13,932 bases of DNA from Candidatus Uhrbacteria bacterium CG_4_9_14_3_um_filter_36_7 (lineage in GTDB: Bacteria > Patescibacteriota > Patescibacteriia > UBA9934 > GWF2-40-263). The stretch is taken from assembly GCA_002791255.1 (NCBI GenBank), contig PFWS01000032.1, forward strand, positions 188 to 14,119, given 5' to 3'. The notes under the pieces are model-generated. The model searched no databases. It worked only from the letters and a program-made list of their open reading frames with translations, and was not told where the DNA came from. The position numbers and the translations under genes are program-made. Each line of letters begins with the position of its first letter. Within the stretch, counting starts at the first letter, position 1. Shown here in pieces: positions 1 to 7,842 of this stretch.

Positions 1-1029
1 TTCTTCACTTTGAGGCTTTGGTAAATCAAAAGGATTGATTTTTGATAAACTAGCAAGCGAAACATTTATATATGTCCCACCGACTGCTTCTGAAAGATGT
101 TTATATTCCATTTCAGGATCAATAATAATTACATCCACTCCCATCATTAGACTTCGCAGAATTTCTAATTTAATCGCATATGATTTTCCTGCTCCTGAAG
201 TTGCAAACACCACTTCATTAGCATTTTGCAAACTAAATCGATCAAAAAGAACTAATGAATTATTATGCCGGTTGATTCCATATAAAACCCCAGTATCTGA
301 AGTAAGATCAGAGGAGATAAATGGAAATGAAGCAGCAATCGGAGAGGTATTCATGTTATAAGTAATCATTAATTCATCAGTACATTGTGCAATTGTGGAA
401 TTAAATCCTTGTTCAGTTTGATAAAACCCTTTTTTGGAAAAAATTAATTTGCTTCCAAATACAGCCTCAATAGTTCCAGTGGTTTTTTCTAATTCTTCTT
501 CACTTTTTGCGTAAATAGTTATATAGAATGCAAACTGAAAAAAATGTTCAATCCCTTGGGTTAATGCATCTCGTAAATTTTCTACATCTCGTAGAGCTGT
601 TTCTCGCAAAGGATCGCGTGGTTTTCCTTTGTCAGCATCAATCATGATGCCAGCCTCAAGAACTCCGACTTTTTTTTGAAGTTGTTTAAGAATAATTCGC
701 GCATCAATAGGATAAAAATACATGCCAATATCAAAACTATAATTCATGTTGATAATGGGTGCAGACCAACCAAGGCCAATATAACGCGGATAAGTAATCA
801 CAAAAAGAGTACGAGCATAGACACCTGAGAGTTTTAAAAAATTCGGATTAACTTCAAAGGAAGCAGGAGAAATAATATCCTGAATAGTTACCACTCCACG
901 GCGATAAATACGCTCTTCCTCAAGTGTTTGTTTCTCTGTGTTTAAGGCTTGTTTGGTAGAATCCACTTTCTTTTTTGTTGTATCTATAGAAGGGGTATTC
1001 TTACTTATTTGTTCAATATCAATAGGCAT
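1..1029 (-). CDS. VirB4-family T4SS ATPase, C-terminus cut by window edge
   Basis: Energy-supplying AAA+-like ATPase of a type IV secretion or conjugation-type system, acting at the cytoplasmic face of the membrane. The reading frame is open from the ATG at 1029 to the first base, giving 343 residues; the rest of the ATPase lies outside. Seen: a charged N-terminal segment (about 10-40), a mixed region resembling the VirB4/CagE N-terminal domain (about 45-230), then Walker A TSGAGKS at 277-283 (Lys282) and a Walker B-like strand ending in DPE at 304-306. The phrase GINRHNNSLVLFDRF just before Walker A is typical of CPR VirB4 proteins as I recall them. The ATG lies 3 nt after the TAG of the TraC-like gene, so translation is probably coupled. 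No clear Shine-Dalgarno sequence. The family call is firm; what the machine transports is not known from the sequence. Confidence 0.92.
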   Translation of the reverse strand, partial: MPIDIEQISKNTPSIDTTKKKVDSTKQALNTEKQTLEEERIYRRGVVTIQDIISPASFEVNPNFLKLSGVYARTLFVITYPRYIGLGWSAPIINMNYSFDIGMYFYPIDARIILKQLQKKVGVLEAGIMIDADKGKPRDPLRETALRDVENLRDALTQGIEHFFQFAFYITIYAKSEEELEKTTGTIEAVFGSKLIFSKKGFYQTEQGFNSTIAQCTDELMITYNMNTSPIAASFPFISSDLTSDTGVLYGINRHNNSLVLFDRFSLQNANEVVFATSGAGKSYAIKLEILRSLMMGVDVIIIDPEMEYKHLSEAVGGTYINVSLASLSKINPFDLPKPQSEE

Positions 1030-1032
1030 AAA

Positions 1033-1725
1033 CTAGGATTCTTCGTGTTGAATTTGAGAGATATCACTTAACTTTTCAGTTTGGAATAAATCTGGATTAT
1101 AAGTTAAATAAAATAACTCAATAAGGCTTTGGGTATTTAATAAGACGCTTTCAAGCCCCATACTATTTAACTGTGATTGAATAATAGGTATACGTCTAAT
1201 AATAGCTTCACGCCGATCTTGAAATTGTTTTTCTTTTAATTTAATCCCAACTGATGGAGAAAAAGCCTCCTGAAGCCGAGTAAAAAAATGTTTTTTCTTT
1301 TTTTCTTGCATGGGATCATAAGGAATAACCACATAAAAACGCTTCTGCATGATTTGTCCAATTTCAATGAGCTCTTGAATAAAATTTCGGTAATCCGCTA
1401 TTTGAGTCTTTAAAAGCTCATTTGTTGTCTGTTTTTCGTATTGATGAATCGATTCAAGATAACCATCAATATTCATCTGTCGAGATTGAACCACAATCTG
1501 AATGGGAAATTCTAAACTATTAAGAAATGCCATATAAGCCTGAATAATGGCTTCTTGTTCATCAATCGATTTTAAAGCAAAATTCAAACTCGAAACCAAA
1601 AGAATTGCACGCAGTGTGCCATCTTTCATAATAACTACATCATCACGGATTTCCTGAATATTCAAAAACCGCTGACTTGCAACACCTGGTTTATTGGGCT
1701 TAGAATTAGCGTTTATTGATGCCAT
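1033..1725 (-). CDS. TraC-like protein, VirB4 N-terminal-type domain
   Basis: A 230-residue soluble protein without signal peptide or membrane segment. Residues about 19-90 (RFLNIQEIRDDVVIMKDG, then AILLVSSLNFALKS, then FPIQIVVQSR) match the N-terminal domain found in VirB4/TraC ATPases of Gram-positive and CPR systems, but no Walker motifs follow. It therefore looks like the N-terminal part of VirB4 encoded as its own gene, and it is followed 3 nt later by the ATPase gene. A basic helical stretch (EKKKKHFFTRLQEAF) lies in the C-terminal half. The ATG at 1725 is chosen because it is 4 nt past the PrgI stop; a GTG at 1764 would overlap PrgI by 35 nt and add 13 residues not expected in this domain. 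Likely role: scaffold or regulator of the ATPase at the membrane (inference). Confidence 0.85.
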   Translation of the reverse strand: MASINANSKPNKPGVASQRFLNIQEIRDDVVIMKDGTLRAILLVSSLNFALKSIDEQEAIIQAYMAFLNSLEFPIQIVVQSRQMNIDGYLESIHQYEKQTTNELLKTQIADYRNFIQELIEIGQIMQKRFYVVIPYDPMQEKKKKHFFTRLQEAFSPSVGIKLKEKQFQDRREAIIRRIPIIQSQLNSMGLESVLLNTQSLIELFYLTYNPDLFQTEKLSDISQIQHEES

Positions 1726-1729
1726 AAGT

Positions 1730-2170
1730 CTAATCAATAGATTCTTCTGGTTTATAAGCTCCACCTGTATTTACTACAAGAGTAAGCTCTTCCAAATGAG
1801 AAGTGGCCATGCTTGGTTTGTGTGGATGAGAAGTTGGAATTTCTGGAATATCTGTATCAAGAAATATCCGAAGTTGCGAATCCGTAAGCCATTTATCCCA
1901 AACTCGTAACCGCGGCTTACGTAGGGTCTGAATAAGATTCAGTAAAAAAAAATGAAATGGCATGCCATTTATTTTGGCAAAAGCCAAGGTAAAAGCTAAC
2001 CCAAGTATAAAGATAGAGCTAAAAACAAAAATAATAAATGATAATAATTTCCAAAATAAAGCAATCAAAAGAGCAGCAACTAAAAGAATAAGAAATTGCC
2101 GAACAGTAATAGGTCCAATAATTTTATCTTCTGCGTCAATAAATTGAGGAACAGTAAATTGATCTGGCAT
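1730..2170 (-). CDS. PrgI family membrane protein of T4SS
   Basis: A 146-residue small membrane protein. The N-terminus (VPQFIDAEDKIIGPITVRQF) is the typical PrgI-family opening, followed by two hydrophobic segments at about 26-43 and 45-66 and then a short amphipathic region and a soluble tail. PrgI proteins (related to VirB3-like components) occur next to VirB4 in Gram-positive and CPR type IV systems and are thought to anchor the ATPase to the membrane. It starts with ATG 11 nt after the upstream stop and ends 4 nt before the TraC-like gene. The order PrgI, TraC-like, VirB4 is the usual CPR arrangement. The soluble C-terminal tail (about 95-146) has no recognised motif. Confidence 0.9.
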   Translation of the reverse strand: MPDQFTVPQFIDAEDKIIGPITVRQFLILLVAALLIALFWKLLSFIIFVFSSIFILGLAFTLAFAKINGMPFHFFLLNLIQTLRKPRLRVWDKWLTDSQLRIFLDTDIPEIPTSHPHKPSMATSHLEELTLVVNTGGAYKPEESID

Positions 2171-2181
2171 ACTTTTTATAA

Positions 2182-3927
2182 CTAAAATCGCAGGCTTTTA
2201 TTTAAAGACATTATAAGGCGAAACTCTTGCTCTGTCATGGTTTGCCCCATTTCTTGACTGTGTTCTTGTAAAATATCTTTAAGGGCTTTGCCATCTAAAA
2301 GAGCACGACTTATAAGAATATAATCACGGTAAAGGGCAGATGAACGCCAAGCTTGAATAGCCTGAATTTTTTTTACATATCCTTCATCTTCAAGTAAATC
2401 GATTTTATCGTGTAGTTTTGTAATAGCTACGCTTGGATCTTTAGAAAGTCGACGAAAATCAATCAGACGCATTTCTCGCAATTCTTCAATTGGACCAATT
2501 AATTTTGGTGGTGGAAGAACATCCTGGAGTTTTGGTTTTACCACAGGAACCTGAGATAAATTAGGAATTGATTTAGAGGCAAGATCTTTTTTAATAGTTG
2601 CTTGTACTTTTTGATCTTGAATCTGAGTTTGTGCCTGTTCAATAGTTTCTCTTGATGTTTTATTTAAGGTTGTGCGCGAAAGAGATGGCGCCACAGGAGA
2701 AATCCATTTTTGATCGGGAACTTTGCCTGTTTTTTCAATATAACGTTTGGTTAAAATTTCCGCTTCTTTTTTCTGTAAATCTTTACGTCCTGCTTCTTGT
2801 TGTTGTCTTTGTTCTTTTTGTGTTTGTTGCTCTTGATTAAGCCTTTGTGTTTCCCCTTTTTGAAGCGCATCAAAAATTCCTTCAATTAACCTAACTACAT
2901 CAACTAAAAAAGAACCATTCATACCAAGCCCGCCTTCTTCCCAACTTTTTTCTAATTGAAGTTTGGTAACAAGTGGGCTTCGGACTTCGCGCAATCGAGA
3001 TTCAACAATTTCCAAAAATCGTTTCTGTTTTTCAGGTGGGGCAATAAATGAAGAAAGACCTTGAATATCAAAGACTTTTGATTTAAGAATACGCAAACCA
3101 TCTTCCGGTTGAAAAATAGGACTAATAGTTAATAAATGTTTATGAAGCTCCTCCTTTTGTTTTTTAATATCAGCTTGTTCTTCTGTTTCTTCTTTTGTAT
3201 TTACTTGAGAAACAGAAGGGATTTTTGGAACAACTGGAATTCGAGGAAAAATAGGCTCAAATGTTCTTGAGCTGTTTATCTCAATAGGTTCATGAGCGCG
3301 TGAAACAAGAAAAGGCTTTTGACGTTCATTCTTTTTTTGTTCAAAAATCGTAAGCAAGGTTTCTATTTGTTCTTTTGACATACCAAGTCCACCGACTTTT
3401 TCTGAACGCTCCAAAACATCTTTTGTTTCATCTAGTGTTTTTTCTCCTTTGATAAATAAGGCAAGGAGGCTAATAGCTCTATGTTTAAGAGATGGATCAG
3501 ATAAAAGCTCTGGTGAAAAATTGAAGATATCTTCAATAAATGTTTCTACCTGCATGCTACGAATTTCTACGCGTTCTATTTTTGTATAATCAACTGGATT
3601 ACCTCCCCAAGCCTTGATATACCCTTCAATATTTCCAACATAATCTGTAATCGGAAGAAGTCGATGAGCAACAAATTCTACTGCAATTTTTTTTGCTTCT
3701 TCAAAGGAAATATTAAAAAGCTCTTGAATTTTTTTAGGAATATCAGCAAGAGCCAAGGTTCCAAACACTACCTCATTTGCTAACCCCAAAAAATCTTGTC
3801 GTTTTTCTTTTACAAGTTTGTAATTTTCGATAATTGTATCTACTTGTTCAAAAGCTAGTGGATCAATCAAAAATCGAGTGACCTCAGGAGGTAAATCAGA
3901 AAAAGAACGTTTTGAATCAATGGACAT
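2182..3927 (-). CDS. uncharacterised helical protein in T4SS operon, duplicated GGLGM module
   Basis: A 581-residue protein with no signal peptide or membrane segment, so presumably cytoplasmic. I cannot name a family. Layout: helical N-terminal domain (about 1-205), Pro-rich linker (about 215-245), charged helix and second helical block (about 255-360), a Gln/Glu/Lys-rich stretch, probably coiled coil (about 362-395), another linker, and a C-terminal helical domain (about 490-581). The motif GGLGM occurs twice, at about 179-183 and 332-336, each after a basic/acidic helix and before a hydrophobic helix, which suggests an internal duplication. From memory, related GGLG-containing repeats occur in other CPR proteins. 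The ATG at 3927 is preferred over the in-frame TTG at 3942; it lies 21 nt after the VirB6-like stop. Its place between channel and ATPase genes suggests an adaptor or assembly factor (inference). Confidence 0.85.
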   Translation of the reverse strand: MSIDSKRSFSDLPPEVTRFLIDPLAFEQVDTIIENYKLVKEKRQDFLGLANEVVFGTLALADIPKKIQELFNISFEEAKKIAVEFVAHRLLPITDYVGNIEGYIKAWGGNPVDYTKIERVEIRSMQVETFIEDIFNFSPELLSDPSLKHRAISLLALFIKGEKTLDETKDVLERSEKVGGLGMSKEQIETLLTIFEQKKNERQKPFLVSRAHEPIEINSSRTFEPIFPRIPVVPKIPSVSQVNTKEETEEQADIKKQKEELHKHLLTISPIFQPEDGLRILKSKVFDIQGLSSFIAPPEKQKRFLEIVESRLREVRSPLVTKLQLEKSWEEGGLGMNGSFLVDVVRLIEGIFDALQKGETQRLNQEQQTQKEQRQQQEAGRKDLQKKEAEILTKRYIEKTGKVPDQKWISPVAPSLSRTTLNKTSRETIEQAQTQIQDQKVQATIKKDLASKSIPNLSQVPVVKPKLQDVLPPPKLIGPIEELREMRLIDFRRLSKDPSVAITKLHDKIDLLEDEGYVKKIQAIQAWRSSALYRDYILISRALLDGKALKDILQEHSQEMGQTMTEQEFRLIMSLNKSLRF

Positions 3928-3948
3928 AAAAAAGTATCTCAAATTATT

Positions 3949-6537
3949 CTATTTTGTCCTTAAAATAGCATCAAATTGATCAGAAAAATTCTTGAAACGA
4001 CGAGTTACTTCTGCTTGTTCTTTATGAAGGGCATCATAAGATTTCTTCTCTTCACCTCTTAAATCTCGATAATTACGCGCACCGATAATAGTAGTCATTT
4101 TCGTTTCTAAATCGTTTAAATAATGTTCTTTTGCTTCTTCCATATCAGTAACCTTGTTTTCAATTGCAAGTTGTTGTGGGCTGCGCGAAGGAACATTAAC
4201 AAGATCTAACAGAATTTGTGTTTGAACTTCACGACTCAAATAAGCTGAGGCAGTCTTTGCTAATGGATTATTGTGTTGTGAATAATCAATAACATTGATC
4301 GTAAACTCAACATCTTGCTTAGTGATCTCTCTAAAATCATGTTCGGCTTGTTCATTTTTAAATTGATTGGTACTTAAATCAATATCAAATGCCATTTCTC
4401 GCGCTTGATCTGTGTTAAATCCAGATGCGCGTGTAGATAATGGAGAAGCCAACATTTCCATTAAATTAACTCTAAATTTTGCTCGATCTTCTTCTTTTCC
4501 TTCTAAAAGTCCATGTTGTTTCATCCTTTGAATATCATCTTGATTAAATGTTCCAACACGATTCTGAATTTCAAGAGCAGAAGCACGATCTCCTGATTTA
4601 AGAATTTTTTCAATCACTTCAGGAGTTAAATTTGGAAGATCAATTCCGGCAACATCAATATTTTTTGCATCCATAGCAAGGATATCCGCTTGTTTGGCAT
4701 CTGGATCAGCAGAGAATTTCTTTTCTCCATCTCCAATAGATTTTTTTAGTGCAGGACCAGCTTTTCCAGAATGAACAAATTCAAGCAGTGAAACATCTTG
4801 CTTCTTCTCTTTATCATAGACCATTTGACCCTGGATATGCGCAAATAATTGCTTAAATGTCTCAGGATTATCCCATTCCCTTGAATCAACTTTCTTAAGA
4901 TCATCTACTTCTTTTATGTTAGACACTGATCCCATTGTGGCTGGATATTTTTCATAAATTTCTTTAATATCCTTATCTTTTCCATAACGATCTTTCATAA
5001 TTTCAGCCATTGATTTTGAACCATCAACCCCTTTTGATCCAGGCCCACCTTCAGAAACACGATGATCTAAAATTTTCTTTAAGTCTTTAGGATCTAATTC
5101 TTTTAAGACATCTTTATCTTTAAGCCCTTTGGCAAGCCTGGCTATATACTGTTGTTTACCAACACCGGATAACATCGAAGGTCCAGCTTTTAAATAGGCA
5201 GCCATGGCTTTGGCAGAAATAGGTTGATCCTTCTTTGTATACTCCTCTGCTCGTTTAATTTGACTTTGTTTAAGATATTCAGCTCCAACTGCGGCTTTTC
5301 TGGCAACAGGGCGACCAACCAATGGAATTTTCTGAAGAGTTTGATTTTGACCAATTTTTTCAAGCATTGGTCTTGCCACACGCTGAGCTGCATAATCAAC
5401 AGGGCGACCAACTGTCTGACGATAGGAATACTTTCCAGCATCTTGATATTTACTCAGTACATTCTTTCCAAGTTTTTCCATATCTTTTCCTGCATTTCCA
5501 AGCTTACCTGGAACTCCTTGACATACTTTATTAGCTGCTTCAAAGCCCGCAAAAAGAATGGCTATACCAATCACAAAACTAATTAAATGTGAGGTATCCA
5601 TAATCTCAAGCACACTCCCATAATCATTAGCCTCTTGTGTTTGAGTGGTTCCAACAAAACCTTCATCAGCAGCAATACTGCCACCTCCTGCAACCGCAAG
5701 TGCAAGCCAAAGAAAAAAAACTACCACAGGACCAATTGCTACCGCGCAGGTAAACCGTTTCCACCAATCAGCCCAGACCCCTTGGGCAGGCCCTAAAAAT
5801 TGCCCAGCTGCTCCCATAAACCATGCTAAAGGCGCAATCACTACAAGCACCCAAAGGGTTACAATACGATAAGCTAATATAACCACCATAAATCCCATAG
5901 TAACTAGCACTAGAGTCATAAGTATGGTAGCGGCAAATGCAGCTCCAAAAAGATCAAAGGCGGTTACTCCTCCAGTACTATGTAGTGCCTCAACCTTACT
6001 TTCACTTAAATTCAAGATAGACTGTAAACCAAATAACTGAATAATATTTCCTCCTGCAATATCTTTAATTGCATTAGCAAAAGTAAGCATAATTACTTGC
6101 CCAAAATCAATCATAAGCCCACAAAGCATGCGACTAAAATTAATTACGATAGCAAAAATAAGCAGTTTGGGAATTTGTTGGCGCCATTGAAATTTAGAAA
6201 TACCAAAAACCGTCCCCATGGCAATCACAATGAGGATAATGATAAAAAACATATTGGTTGTATCACGTACAACCGCCCATCCACCCCCAATCACTGGAGA
6301 GGTAGCAAAACCATTGTATTGTAAAATTGGCATCATGACATTTACTAAAATTACAATCAGATTTCCAATTGTTTGAGCAAAAAATGTCATGAGCTGAGCC
6401 AACTGTAAAAGAAGCCAATCACCAGGACCAATCGAAGCTTGATCTGCAGCAAGAATAAGTGAGGGATAAAAAAACCACCCCAAAAGAAAAAGAAGTACAA
6501 ACCATCCAGAAAAAAATCGATGTTTGTTTAGCGTCAT
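3949..6537 (-). CDS. VirB6/TrbL-like polytopic T4SS membrane protein with long cytoplasmic tail
   Basis: An 862-residue protein, probably the inner-membrane channel component of the T4SS-like machine. Seen: an N-terminal hydrophobic segment (about 9-31) ending LILAAD, which could be a cleaved signal peptide; then about seven further hydrophobic segments at roughly 46-75, 97-113, 124-146, 200-224, 225-245, 262-284 and 317-333, with the conserved-looking APLAWF stretch at about 235-240; then about 520 mostly polar, charged, helical residues. The TrbL/VirB6-like membrane core followed by a long soluble tail is common in CPR T4SS loci. ATG at 6537 is chosen over an in-frame TTG at 6576 because a good promoter lies between the two. 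It is the first gene of the operon; the next gene starts 21 nt after its TAG. Confidence 0.85.
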   Translation of the reverse strand: MTLNKHRFFSGWFVLLFLLGWFFYPSLILAADQASIGPGDWLLLQLAQLMTFFAQTIGNLIVILVNVMMPILQYNGFATSPVIGGGWAVVRDTTNMFFIIILIVIAMGTVFGISKFQWRQQIPKLLIFAIVINFSRMLCGLMIDFGQVIMLTFANAIKDIAGGNIIQLFGLQSILNLSESKVEALHSTGGVTAFDLFGAAFAATILMTLVLVTMGFMVVILAYRIVTLWVLVVIAPLAWFMGAAGQFLGPAQGVWADWWKRFTCAVAIGPVVVFFLWLALAVAGGGSIAADEGFVGTTQTQEANDYGSVLEIMDTSHLISFVIGIAILFAGFEAANKVCQGVPGKLGNAGKDMEKLGKNVLSKYQDAGKYSYRQTVGRPVDYAAQRVARPMLEKIGQNQTLQKIPLVGRPVARKAAVGAEYLKQSQIKRAEEYTKKDQPISAKAMAAYLKAGPSMLSGVGKQQYIARLAKGLKDKDVLKELDPKDLKKILDHRVSEGGPGSKGVDGSKSMAEIMKDRYGKDKDIKEIYEKYPATMGSVSNIKEVDDLKKVDSREWDNPETFKQLFAHIQGQMVYDKEKKQDVSLLEFVHSGKAGPALKKSIGDGEKKFSADPDAKQADILAMDAKNIDVAGIDLPNLTPEVIEKILKSGDRASALEIQNRVGTFNQDDIQRMKQHGLLEGKEEDRAKFRVNLMEMLASPLSTRASGFNTDQAREMAFDIDLSTNQFKNEQAEHDFREITKQDVEFTINVIDYSQHNNPLAKTASAYLSREVQTQILLDLVNVPSRSPQQLAIENKVTDMEEAKEHYLNDLETKMTTIIGARNYRDLRGEEKKSYDALHKEQAEVTRRFKNFSDQFDAILRTK

Positions 6538-6546
6538 AAGAAAAAT

Positions 6547-6576
6547 AGTATACCAAAAAATGGTTTGAAGAACCAA
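6547..6576 (-). promoter_or_regulatory. promoter of the T4SS operon, extended -10
   Basis: On the minus strand, -35 TTGGTT (6576-6571), an 18-nt spacer and -10 TATACT (6552-6547) with the extended-10 TG preceding it (TGGTATACT). The predicted start, about 7 nt below the -10 box, falls near 6540, only a few bases before the ATG at 6537, so the mRNA would be almost leaderless. An inverted repeat TGGTT-N5-AACCA (6561-6575) overlaps the -35 region and could be an operator. Confidence 0.6.
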
Positions 6577-6580
6577 TGGA

Positions 6581-6609
6581 AAATCCCGGACGCTTCAAAA
6601 GCCTCCGGG
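6581..6609 (-). terminator. hairpin terminator after MopE-like lipoprotein gene
   Basis: Stem CCCGGA (6585-6590) with TCCGGG (6604-6609), an inner stem GCTT/AAGC separated from it by one mismatch, and a 3-nt loop. On the minus strand it is followed by ATTTTCC, a short U-tract. It sits 35 nt past the lipoprotein stop and just before the T4SS promoter, separating the two units. Confidence 0.6.
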
Positions 6610-6643
6610 AAAAAAGAAGTGCCATCAAAACAAAAAGATCAAT

Positions 6644-7636
6644 TTAAGGGGCATCCCCATTTGGTAACAATCCATCTGCCTCATTCCAAATCACCCCAAG
6701 CAGATAATTCCATCCACCTTCACAAACACAAAACTGCTTGGCAAGATCAGATCCACTGGTACAGAACTGATAATTCTGCCACCAAACCCATGTTTCTATT
6801 GAGGATGTGTCTATTGCCTGACCATCTACACCAAGCGATGAGACAAGCGTAAGCAGTGCTTCTCCTGCAAAAAAATTGGAGAAATCAATACAAAAATAAG
6901 CATTTGTTTGAGAAATACGGTCAAATGGCTCAAGGGTCCAGTTAAAAAATCCCTCTCCAACCACATAAGCATCTGCAGCTTGATAAACAGGATCTTGTGT
7001 AAATCCGCTTGATGAAAAACAGAAATGTTCTTGTTTGCCATCATGGTTTGCATCCCAAAGACAAACAAATGCATCATCACAAAATGAATGATTTTTTACC
7101 GGAAACGAAAAATCATGATTGAACGGACCATGCTGCCATGGATTGTGTCCGTGCTGTGGATCATGATCGTTATGACCACCTGGGTGAGGAATAAGCGGTT
7201 TGGGAGTTGGTGTGTGATCATCTGAATAAACATCACACGAATCTCCAATTCCATCTCCATCTTCATCTTCTTGTTTGGGATTTGTGTGCCATGGACAATT
7301 ATCAACATCATCCATAACTCCATCCCCATCGGAATCGACCTGATCAGGCGGGCACTCAAGATCGGCTCCACCACAATCTTCATCAATACCATTACCACAG
7401 ATCTCCATTGCTCCAGGATAAACCTGCGCATTTCCATCCCAACAATCATCTCCACCGCTTGCCTGGGAGGCATGACCATCAAGATCTGCGTCAACAGAAG
7501 TTGTGGGCGTTGGACTTACATCCATCTGTGTCATTTGGACAGGATGTGGATTTATGTTTCCAATCCCTGCTTCACCTACCACACGTTCGCATGCACACAG
7601 ACAACACAAAATAAGGCACAAACTTACAATCTTCAT
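6644..7636 (-). CDS. predicted secreted lipoprotein with MopE-like, thrombospondin type 3 and His-rich segments
   Basis: A 330-residue predicted exported protein. Seen: hydrophobic signal sequence (about 3-15) ending LCAC with a possible lipidated Cys16 (the Cys at -2 is atypical); a MopE-type repeat at about 49-94 (DADLDG, GGDDCWDG, YPGAMEICGNGIDEDC); a thrombospondin type 3 calcium-binding repeat at about 101-135 (DSDGDGVMDDVDNCP, DEDGDGIGDSCD); a Pro/His-rich linker at about 145-176 with many His and Asp; and a C-terminal domain (about 180-330) with several Cys, many aromatics and a DANHDG acidic loop at 195-200. MopE and TSP3 repeats bind copper or calcium in characterised proteins; metal binding here is inferred. 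The start is firm: ATG with a strong GGAGGAGGA ribosome site. It is somewhat GC-richer than the T4SS genes (about 47% in one line counted). No known specific function. Confidence 0.85.
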   Translation of the reverse strand: MKIVSLCLILCCLCACERVVGEAGIGNINPHPVQMTQMDVSPTPTTSVDADLDGHASQASGGDDCWDGNAQVYPGAMEICGNGIDEDCGGADLECPPDQVDSDGDGVMDDVDNCPWHTNPKQEDEDGDGIGDSCDVYSDDHTPTPKPLIPHPGGHNDHDPQHGHNPWQHGPFNHDFSFPVKNHSFCDDAFVCLWDANHDGKQEHFCFSSSGFTQDPVYQAADAYVVGEGFFNWTLEPFDRISQTNAYFCIDFSNFFAGEALLTLVSSLGVDGQAIDTSSIETWVWWQNYQFCTSGSDLAKQFCVCEGGWNYLLGVIWNEADGLLPNGDAP

Positions 7637-7644
7637 TTTTGCTT

Positions 7645-7715
7645 CCTCCTCCTTTTAAGGGAGTTGTTTCAAATTCCTGAAGCAGCACAGAGACTCCCCT
7701 TAGGAGCTGTGCTGC
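7645..7715 (-). promoter_or_regulatory. structured leader over the ribosome binding site of the MopE-like gene
   Basis: Two hairpins precede the start codon. The upstream one has a perfect 9-bp stem (GCAGCACAG at 7682-7690 with CTGTGCTGC at 7707-7715) and an inner CTCC/GGAG helix. The downstream one pairs plus-strand CTCC (7649-7652), the complement of the Shine-Dalgarno core, with GGAG (7660-7663) across a 7-nt loop, so the ribosome site can be hidden. The AGGGGAG of the first hairpin can alternatively pair with the ACTCCCTT before the ribosome site, which would allow switching. No known riboswitch class recognised. Confidence 0.45.
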
Positions 7716-7734
7716 CACAGGAACGCCAACGGGC

Positions 7735-7842
7735 TTAGGCTGACCTTCCTCCTTTGTCATCTTCCAATCCGTCGCTTTCAAAAACCATCATCTCTCTTGT
7801 CCATAGATTTTTGGTTACGATAAGATTAGACAGACCAGACAA
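7735..7842 (-). CDS. possible 35-residue leader peptide, doubtful
   Basis: A TTG-initiated frame of 35 codons ending TAA, with a good ribosome site (AGGAGG, 6 nt before the TTG at 7842) on the transcript that leads into the MopE-like gene. The product is hydrophilic with no recognised motif. In favour: ribosome site strength and spacing. Against: rare start codon, short length, no homologue known to me. Two more AAAGGAGGA motifs follow downstream, so the purine tract may be something other than a ribosome site. Confidence 0.15.
   Translation of the reverse strand: MSGLSNLIVTKNLWTREMMVFESDGLEDDKGGRSA

Noticed and set aside
1726..1764. GTG-initiated extension of the TraC-like protein
   Set aside because: It would overlap PrgI by 35 nt, with an in-frame ATG 4 nt after the PrgI stop available.
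6538..6576. TTG-initiated extension of the VirB6-like protein
   Set aside because: The segment contains the operon promoter, and the ATG at 6537 gives a cleaner signal-like N-terminus.
7572..7760. Minus-strand frame overlapping the start of the MopE-like gene
   Set aside because: Its coding sense includes the ribosome site and hairpins of the real gene and it overlaps that gene by 65 nt; it looks like a by-product of the leader.
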